A stretch of DNA of 20,739 bases from Chara braunii (GCA_003427395.1 BFEA01000003.1:2341295-2362033), one strand, 5' to 3'; shown: positions 8,783-19,008, numbered from the stretch's first letter. Program-made: numbers and translations. The notes: a model not told the origin generated them from the sequence alone.

Positions 8783-11569
8783 CTACGAAGGGGTGATCCC
8801 TTCTGTGTCCAGTCCCATTGGGTGATCTCCCAAGTCCGGTCCCTCCTTGTCACCTTCCGATCCGGCCTGCGAGGATCCTCCTGTCTCCCCCATCTTGGAC
8901 GGTCCCTCGCTGTCCTTACTACTTTCGTCGTGGCCGTGGATCTCTTCATCCTCGTTCTTGTCATCGTCGGTCTGCCATCCCAGAGATTCACTATCCGACA
9001 CGTCACTCTTGTAGAATCTTTCCCAATCAGTGGGATAGGCTCTGGAATCCAGGTCACCGTCCCCGTCTAACATCCCTGTGTCCACCAAGAGCGCGACCGA
9101 GACTGTTGTCTGTTCCGCCGGTAGACTTAATCCTGTAAGAACACTATAGGGTACAGCTGTGATTGTGCGCCAAGGTCTCCATCTCATACCTGATCGCAGT
9201 TGTGCAGATTCCGACAATTTGACAATCAGTGGTGAAAAGGCCTGTGGTGAATATCTTTTTTGTTCAGAACCCACTTCCTTTTCTGTTCTGAGGGGGTTGT
9301 CTTCTATTTCTATTTCATCTGGAACCGAGTCAAATACTCCTAGTGGGGACTCGGCCGTCACCTTCTTTCTTAGGATATCTGCTATGTTCTGGCCTTCTTC
9401 GAAAATTGCTATCTGAAAGGATACGTCCGTTGCGATCTGCCATTCTCCCACCTTTTCCAGATACCTTGCTACAATCAGTGGTTGGATATTCATCAGCGTT
9501 AGACGTGATGATTTGGCCGTTTCCACCACTAATGGCGCCTCCCCATTGGCTATATGCCTGATGTTCGTGAACTCAGGGGCATATTCTTCATTCAGCTTTC
9601 TCAACTTGTCTGTCTGAGCCAATACCACAACTGCTTCTTTTTCCAGCAAGGTACGTTCTGACTCCCTTTCTGATTCCCCCATTCCAGCATCAGTTCCCTT
9701 CTTTTTCTGATTCTTACCTGATTTCCACTTTTTTGGGCGCATATCATGAAATTCATCCTTGGAGTTGGGAGAGGTTTTGTCTTCGTCTTGCAGTCCTTGC
9801 TATCTAACCCTCTTCTTTTCTGCATATCTGAAGGCTGTGTATTCAGACAGTTCTTCAGCTTTGACCTTTCTGAGGGCCTCAAACTGGTTGTTGGAACTTC
9901 CTATTCCACCAGTCGGACTTTTTTTCCCCATTCTCTGCGATTTCTCTGAGTGTTTCAGGCATGCTACCCGAACATCAAAGGCGTGTTCTCTTTCCCTTTT
10001 AACCTTCTCCACATATTCTCTAATCCATTGCAGCGAGCGTGCAGATCCACTCTCCCTGTCCTCAGATGAGTTTGTTGTGTCTGAGATGTTGTCCTTTGTT
10101 ACCTTACTTGTATCAGTTTCCTCGGCGATCTCTTGGACCACCCCGGATTTCCCTTCGCTGATTTGACCTGCAGGGGTACTTTTCAAACCTTCTCCTCCTT
10201 CTGCTTCCACTGCCCTCTTCTTCTTGAGTCCCCCCTCCGTCAGGTCTTGTCCTTTTTCCTTGTCCAATGTTCGTTTGTTGTATGTCTGTGGTCCTCCTTT
10301 GGATCTGAGTGCAGACTGTTCCATGTTCTTAAGCGTGCTCCGAAAGTTAGTTGCTTCTTTGTTGAATTATGAAACTGCCTGCTCTCTGACGGCATCCAAA
10401 TCCCACAGCAGATCTTCCCGGTCCTTCTCTTCCCTGATTACCCCAGAGTCTATTAAGGGGTCAGTGGTGATCTTTGCCGGATTGCCTGTCACTTTCCATG
10501 TTGCTTTCTTTTGCCATCTGCTATCTGCCGGGGGGAAAATATTCGATTTTTTTATCAGTGGTTCGAAGTCTGCATAGTGTCATACCCAGTCTGGTTCGTC
10601 AAGGTTGTCGTCAAAGACCCAACCGTCATAGGCGTTGTCAGCGATGAACCATATCCCCGGAGCATCCTCCACTTCGACCAACATATTTGGGAGAAGTTTG
10701 CGCTCTTTTGGCTGTTTCGCGTATTTTGGGTAGTTGGGGTCTGCTCCCATGTGTCCCCGTTCCCTGCATCGGAAACAGATCGGGGAGGTTTTGGTTGACA
10801 CCTTGATCTCCACGATTCTGTTTTCGATTTGCAGTTTCCATGTATGAGGGAATACTGGGGGGTTGTCAGTTTTGACTTCCAGTACAGCTGTCATAGTCCC
10901 GCAATGCGGGGCCAAGAAATCTGGTGTTGGCAGGATCCATTTAAGGATCCTGTTCGCTGTGTATTGCCTTTCCAGTCTATCCACTAACAATCCGTGGAAT
11001 CCCGGTTGGATGTTGTCAAACTGCACCCAGAAGTTGTCCTTTAGCAAAGTCTGTTTATAGGACACTGCAAATCCCGGGTTTTGTCACTGGGCAGTCAATT
11101 TCTTCCATTTGTTGATTGTGCATACAGAACCATTGCAGTTTCTGGATTGCAGATCAGCAGCAGCCTTTGCGTGATCCGCTTGGATGAATAACGCCATTAT
11201 GTTGTTTCTGCCCAGATTTTGCAGCGTGAAGGTTTCTCCTGACTGCTTTATTTTCAGCTCTTTTCTGATCGTTTCTATGACCCATTTCCTCTTCTCTGCA
11301 GGCAGAAGATCTGCACCATTGCGGGCGAAGTTGAAAACAACGCCGTGTTTCTCGTGCAGATCGTCCAATTCTGCGACCTTTTCTTCGGGGTACTTCCAAA
11401 TAATGATTTCTTCCTCTTTGCCTTCCACTTTTTGAGTCTCTGTTGTCTGTATTCCGTGCACTTTTGTCTTGTCTATCAGAAATTTAAGTGCCTCATTGTC
11501 AATCACACTAACAACTTTTTCCGCAGTGTTCAGGTTGATTGTGCCTGTTGAATGAATGGGGGAAGCCAT
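8783..11569 (-). pseudogene. LINE ORF1: RNA-binding, zinc-knuckle protein with long acidic tail, broken
   Basis: One frame of 928 codons starts at ATG 11567-11569 (context ACAATGGC, a good plant start) and ends at 8783. It is interrupted only by in-frame stops: TGA 11084-11086, TGA 10580-10582, TAA 10367-10369 and TAG 9800-9802. Residues about 55-260 resemble the DUF4283-type domain of plant LINE ORF1. A knuckle CFRCRERGHMGAD follows at residues 265-277, but the fourth ligand, expected at 278, is Pro (10736-10738). The rest is unusual. A charged Lys/Glu/Ser-rich part with coiled-coil-like helices spans about 415-640, an unrecognised folded-looking segment spans 640-810, and a strongly Asp/Glu/Ser-rich acidic tail closes the protein. 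ORF1 proteins of plant L1s, which bind LINE RNA, are typically about half this long. Confidence 0.88.
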
Positions 11570-12029
11570 TGTGTGAGAGATCAGGTGGGAGCAGGATGAG
11601 GACGTGCGAGAGATCGGGTGGGAGTGGATTGGGGAGAGGCAAGGGTTCCAATGTGAATTAATTGGGGAAGTGTGAGGGAATGAATGGGATCGGATTGGGG
11701 AAGTACCGAGGATCGAGATGGGTGCCGGTCAGGATCGTCGTTGGGGTAGGGACGGTTCCTCTGGACCTGTATGTGTAGTCTCGGATCGGCAGGAGGAGTT
11801 TGGAGTGCGGGGGGGAGCGAATAGATGAGTGTGGTAACGGGAGTGGAGAGTGTTGGTTCCCGTGTGGGGAGGGTCAAGTGGGGTCGAAGTCGGAGTGCGG
11901 TCAGAATAAGAAGGGTGGGGGGTAGCAGCCTAGATCGGATTGGTTCACAGTCGGGTGGATTCAGAATGGATGAAGAAAGGAGTAAACTTGAATCGGAGGC
12001 CAAGGGTTCAGGATGGGGTCGGAACGGGG

Positions 12030-13150
12030 GCGAGAATGGATTGGGATCGGGTGGAGTGGAGTTGGAACAGGTTGGGATTAAGGTAGGTGGAATGGGGAAG
12101 CGGATGGGTCAGATGGGTCAGAGAGATACGGTGGCTGGATCAATCGATATGAAACTAGATGGGAGAGGGGTCAGAGTCGGGATCGGGGGGTCGGGGCTGT
12201 GATAGGAGTTCGTCAGACGGATGCAGGATTGGCGAGGCTCCGGGATGGGAGAGAACCCGGATGGACACGGTATAGGTTCGAAGTAAGGACGGGATCTGGA
12301 AGAGATGAAGCGGGGTCCGAGCCGGGATGGAGTGGGGATTTGATTGGGGTGTAGCGGGAACAGAGCAAGAGCGGGGACTGAAGTTGGGAATGGGAGGGTG
12401 TCGGAAGGGGCAAGGGTGGAGTGGGATCGAGGTGGAGTCTTCGTTGGATCAGGCTAGGATTGGGGTAGGTGGAAAGGGAAAGCGGTAGGATCAGCGAGAG
12501 GGAACGATCAGAACAGACGAGGTGGCAAAACCCGAATGGACGCGGAACAGGATCACAAAAGAGACGGGGTCTGGAAGGGATGGGGCGGGATCGGATCCTG
12601 GATGGAGTGGGACAGTAGAATGGGGTCGGGGTGGACTTTGAGCTGGATCAGGTTGGGATTGGGGCAGGTGGAATGAGGAAGCGGGTGAACAGTCGATATG
12701 GAACAAGATGGGAGAAGGGAACGGGTACGGGTGTGGGGTGGGCGGGGATCCGGGGTGGGGAGAAACCCGGATGAGTGCGGTACAGGTTCGATATAAGGAC
12801 GGGTTCTGGAAGGTATGGGGCGGGGACGGAGCCGGAATGGAGTGGGGATCTGGGTGGGGTGAAGCGGAATCGGAGCAAGAGCGGTGACTGGAGTTGGGAA
12901 TGGGAGGGCGTCGGAGGAGACGAGGACGAAGTGGGATCGGAGTGGATTTGACGTTGGAACCGGCCAGGATTGGGGAAGGTGAAATGTGGATGCGGGTAGA
13001 TTGCAGAGAGATGGCGACTAGAACCAGATGCACTAGGTGGAGGAACCCGACTGGACGCGGGACAGGTTCGCAAAAGTGACGGGGTCTGGAAGGGAAGTGG
13101 CAAAACCGAATCGTGGCTGGAGTTGGGATCTAGATAGGGGTGAAGCGGGA
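12030..13150 (-). repeat. Tandem monomer array in LINE 5' UTR
   Basis: The anchor AACCCGGATGGACGCGG (with variants) recurs at 12254, 12529, 12764 and 13044, spacings of 275, 235 and 280 bases. Copies 1 and 3 continue with a TAAGGACGGG type and copies 2 and 4 with a CAAAAG-GACGGGG type, so the array is dimeric, A-B-A-B, with a period of about 510-515 bases. A second anchor, CAGG-TGGGATTGGGG-AGGTGGA, recurs at about 12068, 12450, 12649 and 12961. Known mouse L1 elements carry 5' monomer arrays that act as promoters. The same role here is inferred. Confidence 0.8.
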
Positions 13151-14220
13151 TCGGAGTAAGAGCGGGGAATGCAATTGGGAATGAAAGGGAGTTGAAATTG
13201 AGACGGAGATGTGGCCTAGTCGACGGAGATGATGAATGGCTCTTTTGAGGGTGTATCGGATTGGGGGAGTCGGCGCTAAGATTTTGGGGATGGGATTGGA
13301 CGTGAGTCGAGGTTGGGGTGGGAGGTAAACGAGGGTAAGACCCGAGGTTGGAGGCGAATGGAGGGAGGACGGGGTCGATGTTCGATAATGAAATTGAGAG
13401 CGGGGCGAAAGGGGAAGAATTAAACTGGGGACTGGAGGGGAATAGATGTCGAGATGGAGGAGGGAGGGGAACAAGGAGGATAAAAGGAGGGGGCAGGAAT
13501 GGGGATGGGTTCTGATGGGGAGGGGACTGGATTGGGAGGTGTGGGAGTTAAGGGTTGGGGATGCAATCTGGCGGGAAGTTGCGGACGGGTCGAGTCGAGG
13601 GTGAGATGGAGAGTAATCGAAAGTCGAGGATCGATGTTGGGGATTGGAGAGGAGGTCTTCGCAGACGGGACGGGGAAGCTTCGAGGTTGGGGATGGGGAT
13701 GTCGTGGTGGGGATAATTGCGAGTTCGCCGGGGGTAGATCTCTACTTGGAAGGAGTAAAAGTTGGGATTTGGGGTTGGGAGGTGAGACAAGGTCGGGGAT
13801 TGGGCTAGACTCGAATGATCGGGATCGGGTTCTGTAGGAGCCGGCGAGAGGGCAGGGAGGGATGGCGTGGAGGATAATTGAGCGGAAGGCGTTAGTTGAG
13901 ACAATGGTGGGGGGTTAGTTGTTCTCACTCAAGCGGGCAGGCTCCTTCACTTCTGGTGGAATCAGTTGTAGGTCTTGAGAGCAAGGCTGTGCTCTAGCTC
14001 CAACTTCTGATAGAGTCGAGTCCTTCACGGTGGCGCGGCGCGTGGGCATCTCTTCGATTCCTGGCGCTTATGCCTCTTTCAGTGTCTTCACAAGAGAAAC
14101 GGCGGCCATCAAAGTGGGTGTGTGCGCGCGCGCAGAGCGCGTGCGATTGGTGGTCGGCGTTCGGTGGGCTATGGCGGGGGTGCGGTGGTTGGAACTGGCG
14201 CCCCACCGGGGCCGAGCGAT

Positions 14221-14266
14221 GGCGCGACTCGAACGCGGCGTAGCGCTTACCGAATGGAGCTAGCGC
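14221..14266 (-). promoter_or_regulatory. tRNA-like A box and B box at the LINE 5' end
   Basis: Read on the minus strand from 14266, TAGCTCCATTCGG (14262-14250) matches the tRNA D-arm/A box well and can form a D-stem GCTC/GCGC with one G-U pair. CGCG-TTCGAGT-CGCG (14237-14223) forms a T-arm with a 7-base loop, close to a B box. The gap between boxes is shorter than in a tRNA and no anticodon arm can be drawn, so this is not a functional tRNA gene. It could be a pol III promoter at the first bases of the LINE or the remnant head of a tRNA-derived SINE. Confidence 0.5.
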
Positions 14267-14273
14267 AAAAAAA

Positions 14274-14282
14274 AAAGAAGAT
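14274..14282. repeat. LINE target-site duplication, right copy
   Basis: AAAGAAGAT sits immediately beyond the LINE 5' end, inside an A run (14267-14276), and matches 3492-3500. Because the A run blurs the border, the exact LINE start is uncertain by a few bases (14267-14273). The gypsy leader resumes after it with TGAGAATTC. Confidence 0.7.
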
Positions 14283-14520
14283 TGAGAATTCTAATTCCAT
14301 AATTATTTTTGTTTCTTATTTCTTGCCGTAGAAATTGAAATTTGTTTTGTAATGTGGTGGTGAAATTTGCAATTATCTCTTTGAGTTTGTTGTGCGGCGA
14401 ACACACTTGGAAATTACTTACCTCTGGAATTGCTTGCTTGCGTCTATTCTCACTCGTTTCATCCCTCTTATCTTCTCTCCCATCTCGATCACCTTCTTCG
14501 CTGATGAAGAAGGTGGAGTA

Positions 14521-16236
14521 ATGAGAACTCGTGGCCAAGTGGAAGACAAACGGCAACAAATGTTCAAGTTGGGCCGTCTTTGTCAACTGCTCTCTGAACT
14601 ACACGACGTCAGGCACGACGACCATGTTCGCAGCCAGTTTGATATGCGTGTTGCAGAAGACAAACTTTCAAGGGCTGAAATTGTTGTTCAGATGCTGAAA
14701 GTCAGCGGGAGAGTGCAACAGACTATTGATCGAGGATGAATGACCCTCGATCACTTTGTTGCAGAGCAGCTTGCGAAGATAGCTAGTACCGAGGCCAAAG
14801 AAGAGGGGAAAGGGGAATCAAGTGAGAGGAAGGAAGAATCGGAACTCACGGAAGAGATAATGAACGACACAATTAGGCAGTTGCAAGCTGCATTGCAGAC
14901 AGAACTAAAAAAGAAAGAAGAATATCAGAGGCAGCGAAAGGAATATGAGCAACAGGCAAGGAAGATCAAAGAGATAAAACAGAAGTTTAATGTTGGTGAA
15001 TCGGAAACTGACTTGGCATCTATCTTGCAAAACATGATGGCTTATCTAGCACACCTAAAAATCAAGATTGATAGTGTCATTGTAGAACTTCAGACGGTGA
15101 CCAGACTTGTAAAAGGGAATAACAAGGTTGTGCATGAGGAGGTAGTTGAGGAGAAAGAAGAAAAGAAAGAGCCTCAAGAGAAGTTAATTAAAGATGTCAT
15201 GAAACCTCGTGACACAAAAGAACCCGAACCCACCAAAAAAAAAAACAACGGAGAACGGAGAAGGGGAAAAACTGAAGAGAAAAGAAAATGTGAAAATGAA
15301 GTTGCCTTTACAACGGAAAAAGAGAGGACCATTTGCTTTTGTGGATTGCAGAGATACAGACCTACTATGGAACCACTCTAGTGGCGGAGACAGTCAAGTT
15401 GCCTTCTCCATCCCTTATCTGTAAGAACTTGAAGTTGCAAAGGAGTGGGTATTGTCTGAGGCCAATGCCGCTGACTTTTAGGATATTGGTGATTGGGAAA
15501 AAACAATGACCTTGCGGGAATTCCTCCTGAAAATCAAGACGCGGTTCCTCAAGAAAATGATTGTCAATAAGTCATTTAACGAACTCACTATTATTAGCCA
15601 GAAGCACTGTCGATGCTTTGTCGTGTGAAGTGAATCTTCTCTTGCAGGTACCTGAACTGAATCTCAAAGACAACCAGGTTTTGTATATCTATTCGCTCGT
15701 ACTGCCTAAGCCCATATGCGGACAGCTTGTGGCAGTCCGGTAAGTACAACTACCGATAATTCCGCGATCTTGCTCTCCAAAGAGAACAGATGGCAACACA
15801 TCTAAAGGGAACCTATGCTAACATTGTGAGGAGTGGACCAACGGGTGGGTACAAGAATGGGAAAAAAGTTGTGTGGAGGCAGAAGCGACAGGACCACACT
15901 CTCGTTGTCTTCGACAACGAGACTATCGAGAAATGACCCCTCGAAGAGGTCGAGGGCGAAACAAGTGATGGCGGTGAGTTTGGAAAGGGTGACGTCACCG
16001 CCATGGTGGCCAACAAGGGTGGCACCAACCGTAACGGTGGATTCAAGAAGAACAGGCTCCGATCCTTTTCCGAGCATCTTGACATTGCTTCTGGCCGGCC
16101 CTGGGAGAAGATGGGTCTGACCCAGAATGCATAGCAGGAACAGATGGACATCCAACACTGTTCGAAATGCTGCATGACGGGACACATCATTGCATGGTGT
16201 CCTCTCATCCGTAACCCAAAAGGGAGCAGCCAGTAG
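14521..16236 (+). pseudogene. Ty3/gypsy gag, degraded
   Basis: Gag would form the retrotransposon capsid and bind its RNA. From ATG 14521 the frame opens with a charged N-terminus and, after a TGA at 14737-14739, a Lys/Glu-rich coiled-coil-like region to about 15300. A frame change near the 11-base A run (15235-15245) leads into the capsid part, with a tryptophan-containing WEKTMTLREFLLKIKTRF stretch (about 15498-15551) and, after another shift, LLLQVPELNLKDNQVLYIY, typical of Retrotrans_gag. The last frame ends with a perfect knuckle C-X2-C-X4-H-X4-C at 16159-16200. Stops include TAA 15422, TAG 15479, TAA 15757, TGA 15934 and TAG 16132. Most are one C-to-T step from CAA, CGA or CAG. An upstream in-frame ATG at 14392 exists but its extra residues look untypical. 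Confidence 0.85.
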
Positions 16237-16259
16237 GAGTAGCATTTGCTCCTACTGAG

Positions 16260-19008
16260 TTGGTGAGTTTGGACAAAGGTAAGGCGTCGACAACCCCTTT
16301 CAACCCCCCAACTCGCCAGGCGGAGGATGGCTCTTTTTCAACCCATCACCCGGAACACCCTGAAAAAGTATTGTGTTTTCTATCTCTGGGTGATCCCCTT
16401 GATGAACTTGGTTGTGAACTCGTTGCTTTACGAAGTTCATGGGCTAAGAAAGCAAAGTCTAAGGGTGAACTGATGATTGCTGACGTAGAGATTGTTGGCA
16501 CACGTGTAGGTGCCTTGTTAAACTCAGAATCTACACGGTCTTATATCTAAGAAAAGGCAATTCGTAAGTTGCATATGGGTATGAGAGTGCAGGACGTTTC
16601 GAGACCTATTGTTGACCAGGGAACGATTATTGTCTCTCGGTTTGTAAATTGTGTGAAATGTTATTACAGAAGTAAGGAAAGCGAAATGATATTGCATGAA
16701 GTAACCTTCCTAGTAGAAAAAAACATGCCTTTTTAAGTTTTTATATGATTCTGGGAATGGATTGGCACAAAGAGACCGTCCCAGAAGTAAAGTTCAAAGA
16801 CAAATTAAAGGATGAAAAATCCTAGGGAGCACATCCAGATATCCGGCAGACCAATTTTATCCGGAATTTTCAATCCGGATGAATTTTCCGGATGAATTCC
16901 GGATATGGAAAATCCGGCCCTACGCAAAAAAAAAAAAAAAAAAATCAAAAACTTCAAAAAAAAAGTATGTTATTCATATGAATGATACGAACAACGTTTG
17001 GCTTGAGGTCATCTTTGATATCTCAACAGATATGAAGATAAAAAATAAAACAGAAGAAGAAAATAATATTTAGATTAAAAATTATAGAATGAATTAGACA
17101 TCCCCCCTCTAAACCCCTTTATTCCCTATCTTACCCCCTTTGAACCCTTCAATGCCCTATCAAGTTTTTCATGAAATAGGAACGTAGTTCTATTGTATTT
17201 TGCATGCGCAATATCACCTTTTTTTTCTCTTTTTCTTTTTTTTTTACCCTTTTTTTAATCAATGGCATCCGGATTTCCGGATGATCCGACCAGATTATCC
17301 GGCCAGATAACCTATGTTACCTAGGAAGAATCCAATACGGAGTCAATTAAACTGTTTCACAAGTTTGGTTCTGACTCACCACTGTCTTTCTGCTGTATAA
17401 GTCTGTCTTCCGAAGTACGGTTACGAAATAAAAGTTGGCACGGATGCTAGTCAGTTTGGGATTGGGCCTCTGCTATAGTAAGATGGCGGGAAAGGTTGTA
17501 GGCCTATTGAGTTTATGTTTAAATGTCTTCCATCTGATAAGGTAGCTAACTTCACCTACGAAAGAGAATTGTATGTCTTGGTTAAAGCGTTGGACATATG
17601 GAAACACTACTGCTCGGAAAACAATTTACGGTCTATTCAGATCACTCGACCTTGAAGTGGATTAAGACACAACCCCAACTCCTCGATAAGTTAGTAAGAT
17701 GGTTTGCATTCATTGACACATTTGACTTTGAGTTGAAAGTCATTAAGGGTAAAATGTTGTTGCTGATTCTTTGTCCAAACGTTCTGATTTTTTTGGCACC
17801 ATTGTTACCTACCTTGACATCGGGGATGAGTTAAAGGATCGAATTCAACAAGGGTATGTTCAAAATCCGATTTGGAGTTCTATCATTCAAACCCTTCAGA
17901 AGAATATGCTCTTCTTTATTGATCAAACCAAATAAAGAATATGCATTCCTCATATAGAAGATATCAAAAGTACGGTTATAGGGGAATGTCATGATATTGA
18001 GGGTCACTTCGGGTTTAAGAAGACATATATCAATGTAAGAGAGTTTTTCAAATGAAAAGGAATGGAAGAGGATGTGCTAAGCTATGTGAGAACTTGTCTT
18101 GTCTGCCAAAGGAATAAGCCGTCTAACGATAATTCTTAGGGACTACTTCGACCGCTTCCTTTTCCAAGCGAAGCAGGTGAGTTCGACTTTATGGGTTTCA
18201 GAAAGAGTCGGAATGGAAACAGTCAGGTAACGGTCATTGTTGATAGGTTCTCCAAATATGTTACATTTGTTCCTTAACCATCGAAATCTCGAACCAAACT
18301 CGTCATCCAAAAGTTCCAGATGCGATAGGCATATGGCATAAAATTGACCATGTCATCAGACAGACATCCTGAAACGAATGGTCAAACTGAGCAAATGAAC
18401 AGGTTGTGCCAACAACTTTTACATATGTATGTTCGGTCTGACCAGGTTAATTGGGATAAAAATTTAGAAACAAGTTCAACGGCTACTCTCAAGAACAAGA
18501 GAATTTGCAATTTTGTATGAGCAGGACATAGCTAAGGTAAAGGAGAACATTCAGAAGGCCAAAGCAAAAATGATCGAACAAGCAAACAAGCATCGTCGAC
18601 CATCTAAGTTTAGAGAATGAGATTTGGTTTGGGTAAAGTCTAAAGAATTCTCCCTCGAAGAGAATGTGTCTCAGAAATTTATACTCGTTTAATATGGACC
18701 TGGGAAGTTCTAAAGGTGATAGGGGAATCAGACAGTCCGTTATATCGCATTGGCGTACCCCCTCACCTTAAGACATACCTTGTTTTCATGTTTCCAAACT
18801 GCTACCAAAGTCGAAGGCCACGAGTTTTCTAATTGGCCATCCATGGAGGTCACAAAGTTGACCGAATATCGAACATGGATACTTTTCAACAGGTGGCAGG
18901 GGAAGACGCAAATGCATTATAAGGTAAAGTTACCCAACTTGTCTCAGAATGAGATGGTTCACTAAGAAAGAACTTCTACTTACTGCACCCAATATTGTCG
19001 TTGCATAA
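16260..19008 (+). pseudogene. Ty3/gypsy pol: protease, RNase H, integrase, chromodomain-like tail; RT missing
   Basis: Protease: ALLNSESTRSYI (about 16512-16547) aligns with the retropepsin active site LLDSGAT-SYI but has Asn for the catalytic Asp and Glu for Gly. A later ILGMDWH (about 16749-16769) marks the end of the domain. No RT motif occurs before RNase H, which begins at GTDASQFGIG (Asp codon 17443-17445) and continues, frameshifted, through FTVYSDHSTLKWIKTQ. Integrase has a perfect H-X4-H-X29-C-X2-C zinc domain (17990-18106). The core keeps FDFMGF (Asp 18185-18187) and QTEQMNR (Glu 18389-18391), but only 68 residues separate them, so about 30 residues with the second Asp are gone. A C-terminal segment, RWFTKKELLLTAPN before TAA 19006-19008, resembles a chromodomain end. 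Many stops occur. A MITE-like element splits the gene. Confidence 0.88.
16821..17325. mobile_element. MITE-like foldback insertion in pol
   Basis: A 505-base AT-rich block starts and ends with CCTAGG. Its ends form imperfect inverted repeats about 60 bases long, dense in ATCCGG/CCGGAT words (at least seven within 16848-16918, and a matching set at 17267-17305). The centre has an 18-base A run (16926-16943) and a pyrimidine-rich tract (about 17217-17257). There is no coding capacity. CCTAGG could be the terminal repeat tip or a palindromic target duplication, and I cannot assign a superfamily. Confidence 0.62.

Larger units (their letters stand above)
11570..14266 (-). other. LINE 5' UTR, extremely C-rich on the sense strand
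   Basis: About 2.7 kb separates the right target-site duplication from ORF1. From about 11580 to 13900 the + strand is dominated by G (GGGA, GGAT, GGTCGG words), so the LINE RNA would be C-rich with CCCATCC words. Long minus-strand open frames here encode only Pro/Ser/His-rich low-complexity peptides and result from the composition. From about 13930 to 14266 the composition changes to GC-rich without G skew, including an alternating GT/GC stretch around 14117-14150. No intron or gene is recognised. It is probably the LINE promoter region. Confidence 0.7.
3501..14273 (-). mobile_element. Full-length, inactive L1-type LINE (~10.8 kb)
   Basis: On the minus strand the order is tRNA-like head, C-rich 5' UTR with a tandem monomer array, ORF1 with a CCHC-like knuckle, ORF2 with APE endonuclease, reverse transcriptase and zf-RVT-like zinc domain, 3' UTR, and a 20-base poly(A) tail (3501-3520 as T). 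Target-site duplications flank it. Plant L1-type LINEs are usually about 6-8 kb. The extra length comes from the 2.7 kb 5' UTR and a 928-codon ORF1. The copy is dead: four stops in ORF1, one stop and two frameshifts in ORF2, and a lost endonuclease aspartate. Yet the reading frames are otherwise continuous, so it is much younger than the gypsy host element. Confidence 0.9.

Noticed and set aside
12030-13150. Regularly spaced repeats as a CRISPR array
   Set aside because: Units are about 235-280 bases, diverged and lack short identical repeats with unique spacers. The context is a eukaryotic LINE.
11581-13474. Several minus-strand open frames of 110-180 codons rich in Pro, Ser and His
   Set aside because: They arise from the C-rich composition and tandem repeats of the LINE 5' UTR, overlap each other in different frames and show no conserved motif.
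14221-14266. A genuine tRNA gene
   Set aside because: No anticodon arm or acceptor stem can be drawn and the A-B box spacing is too short.
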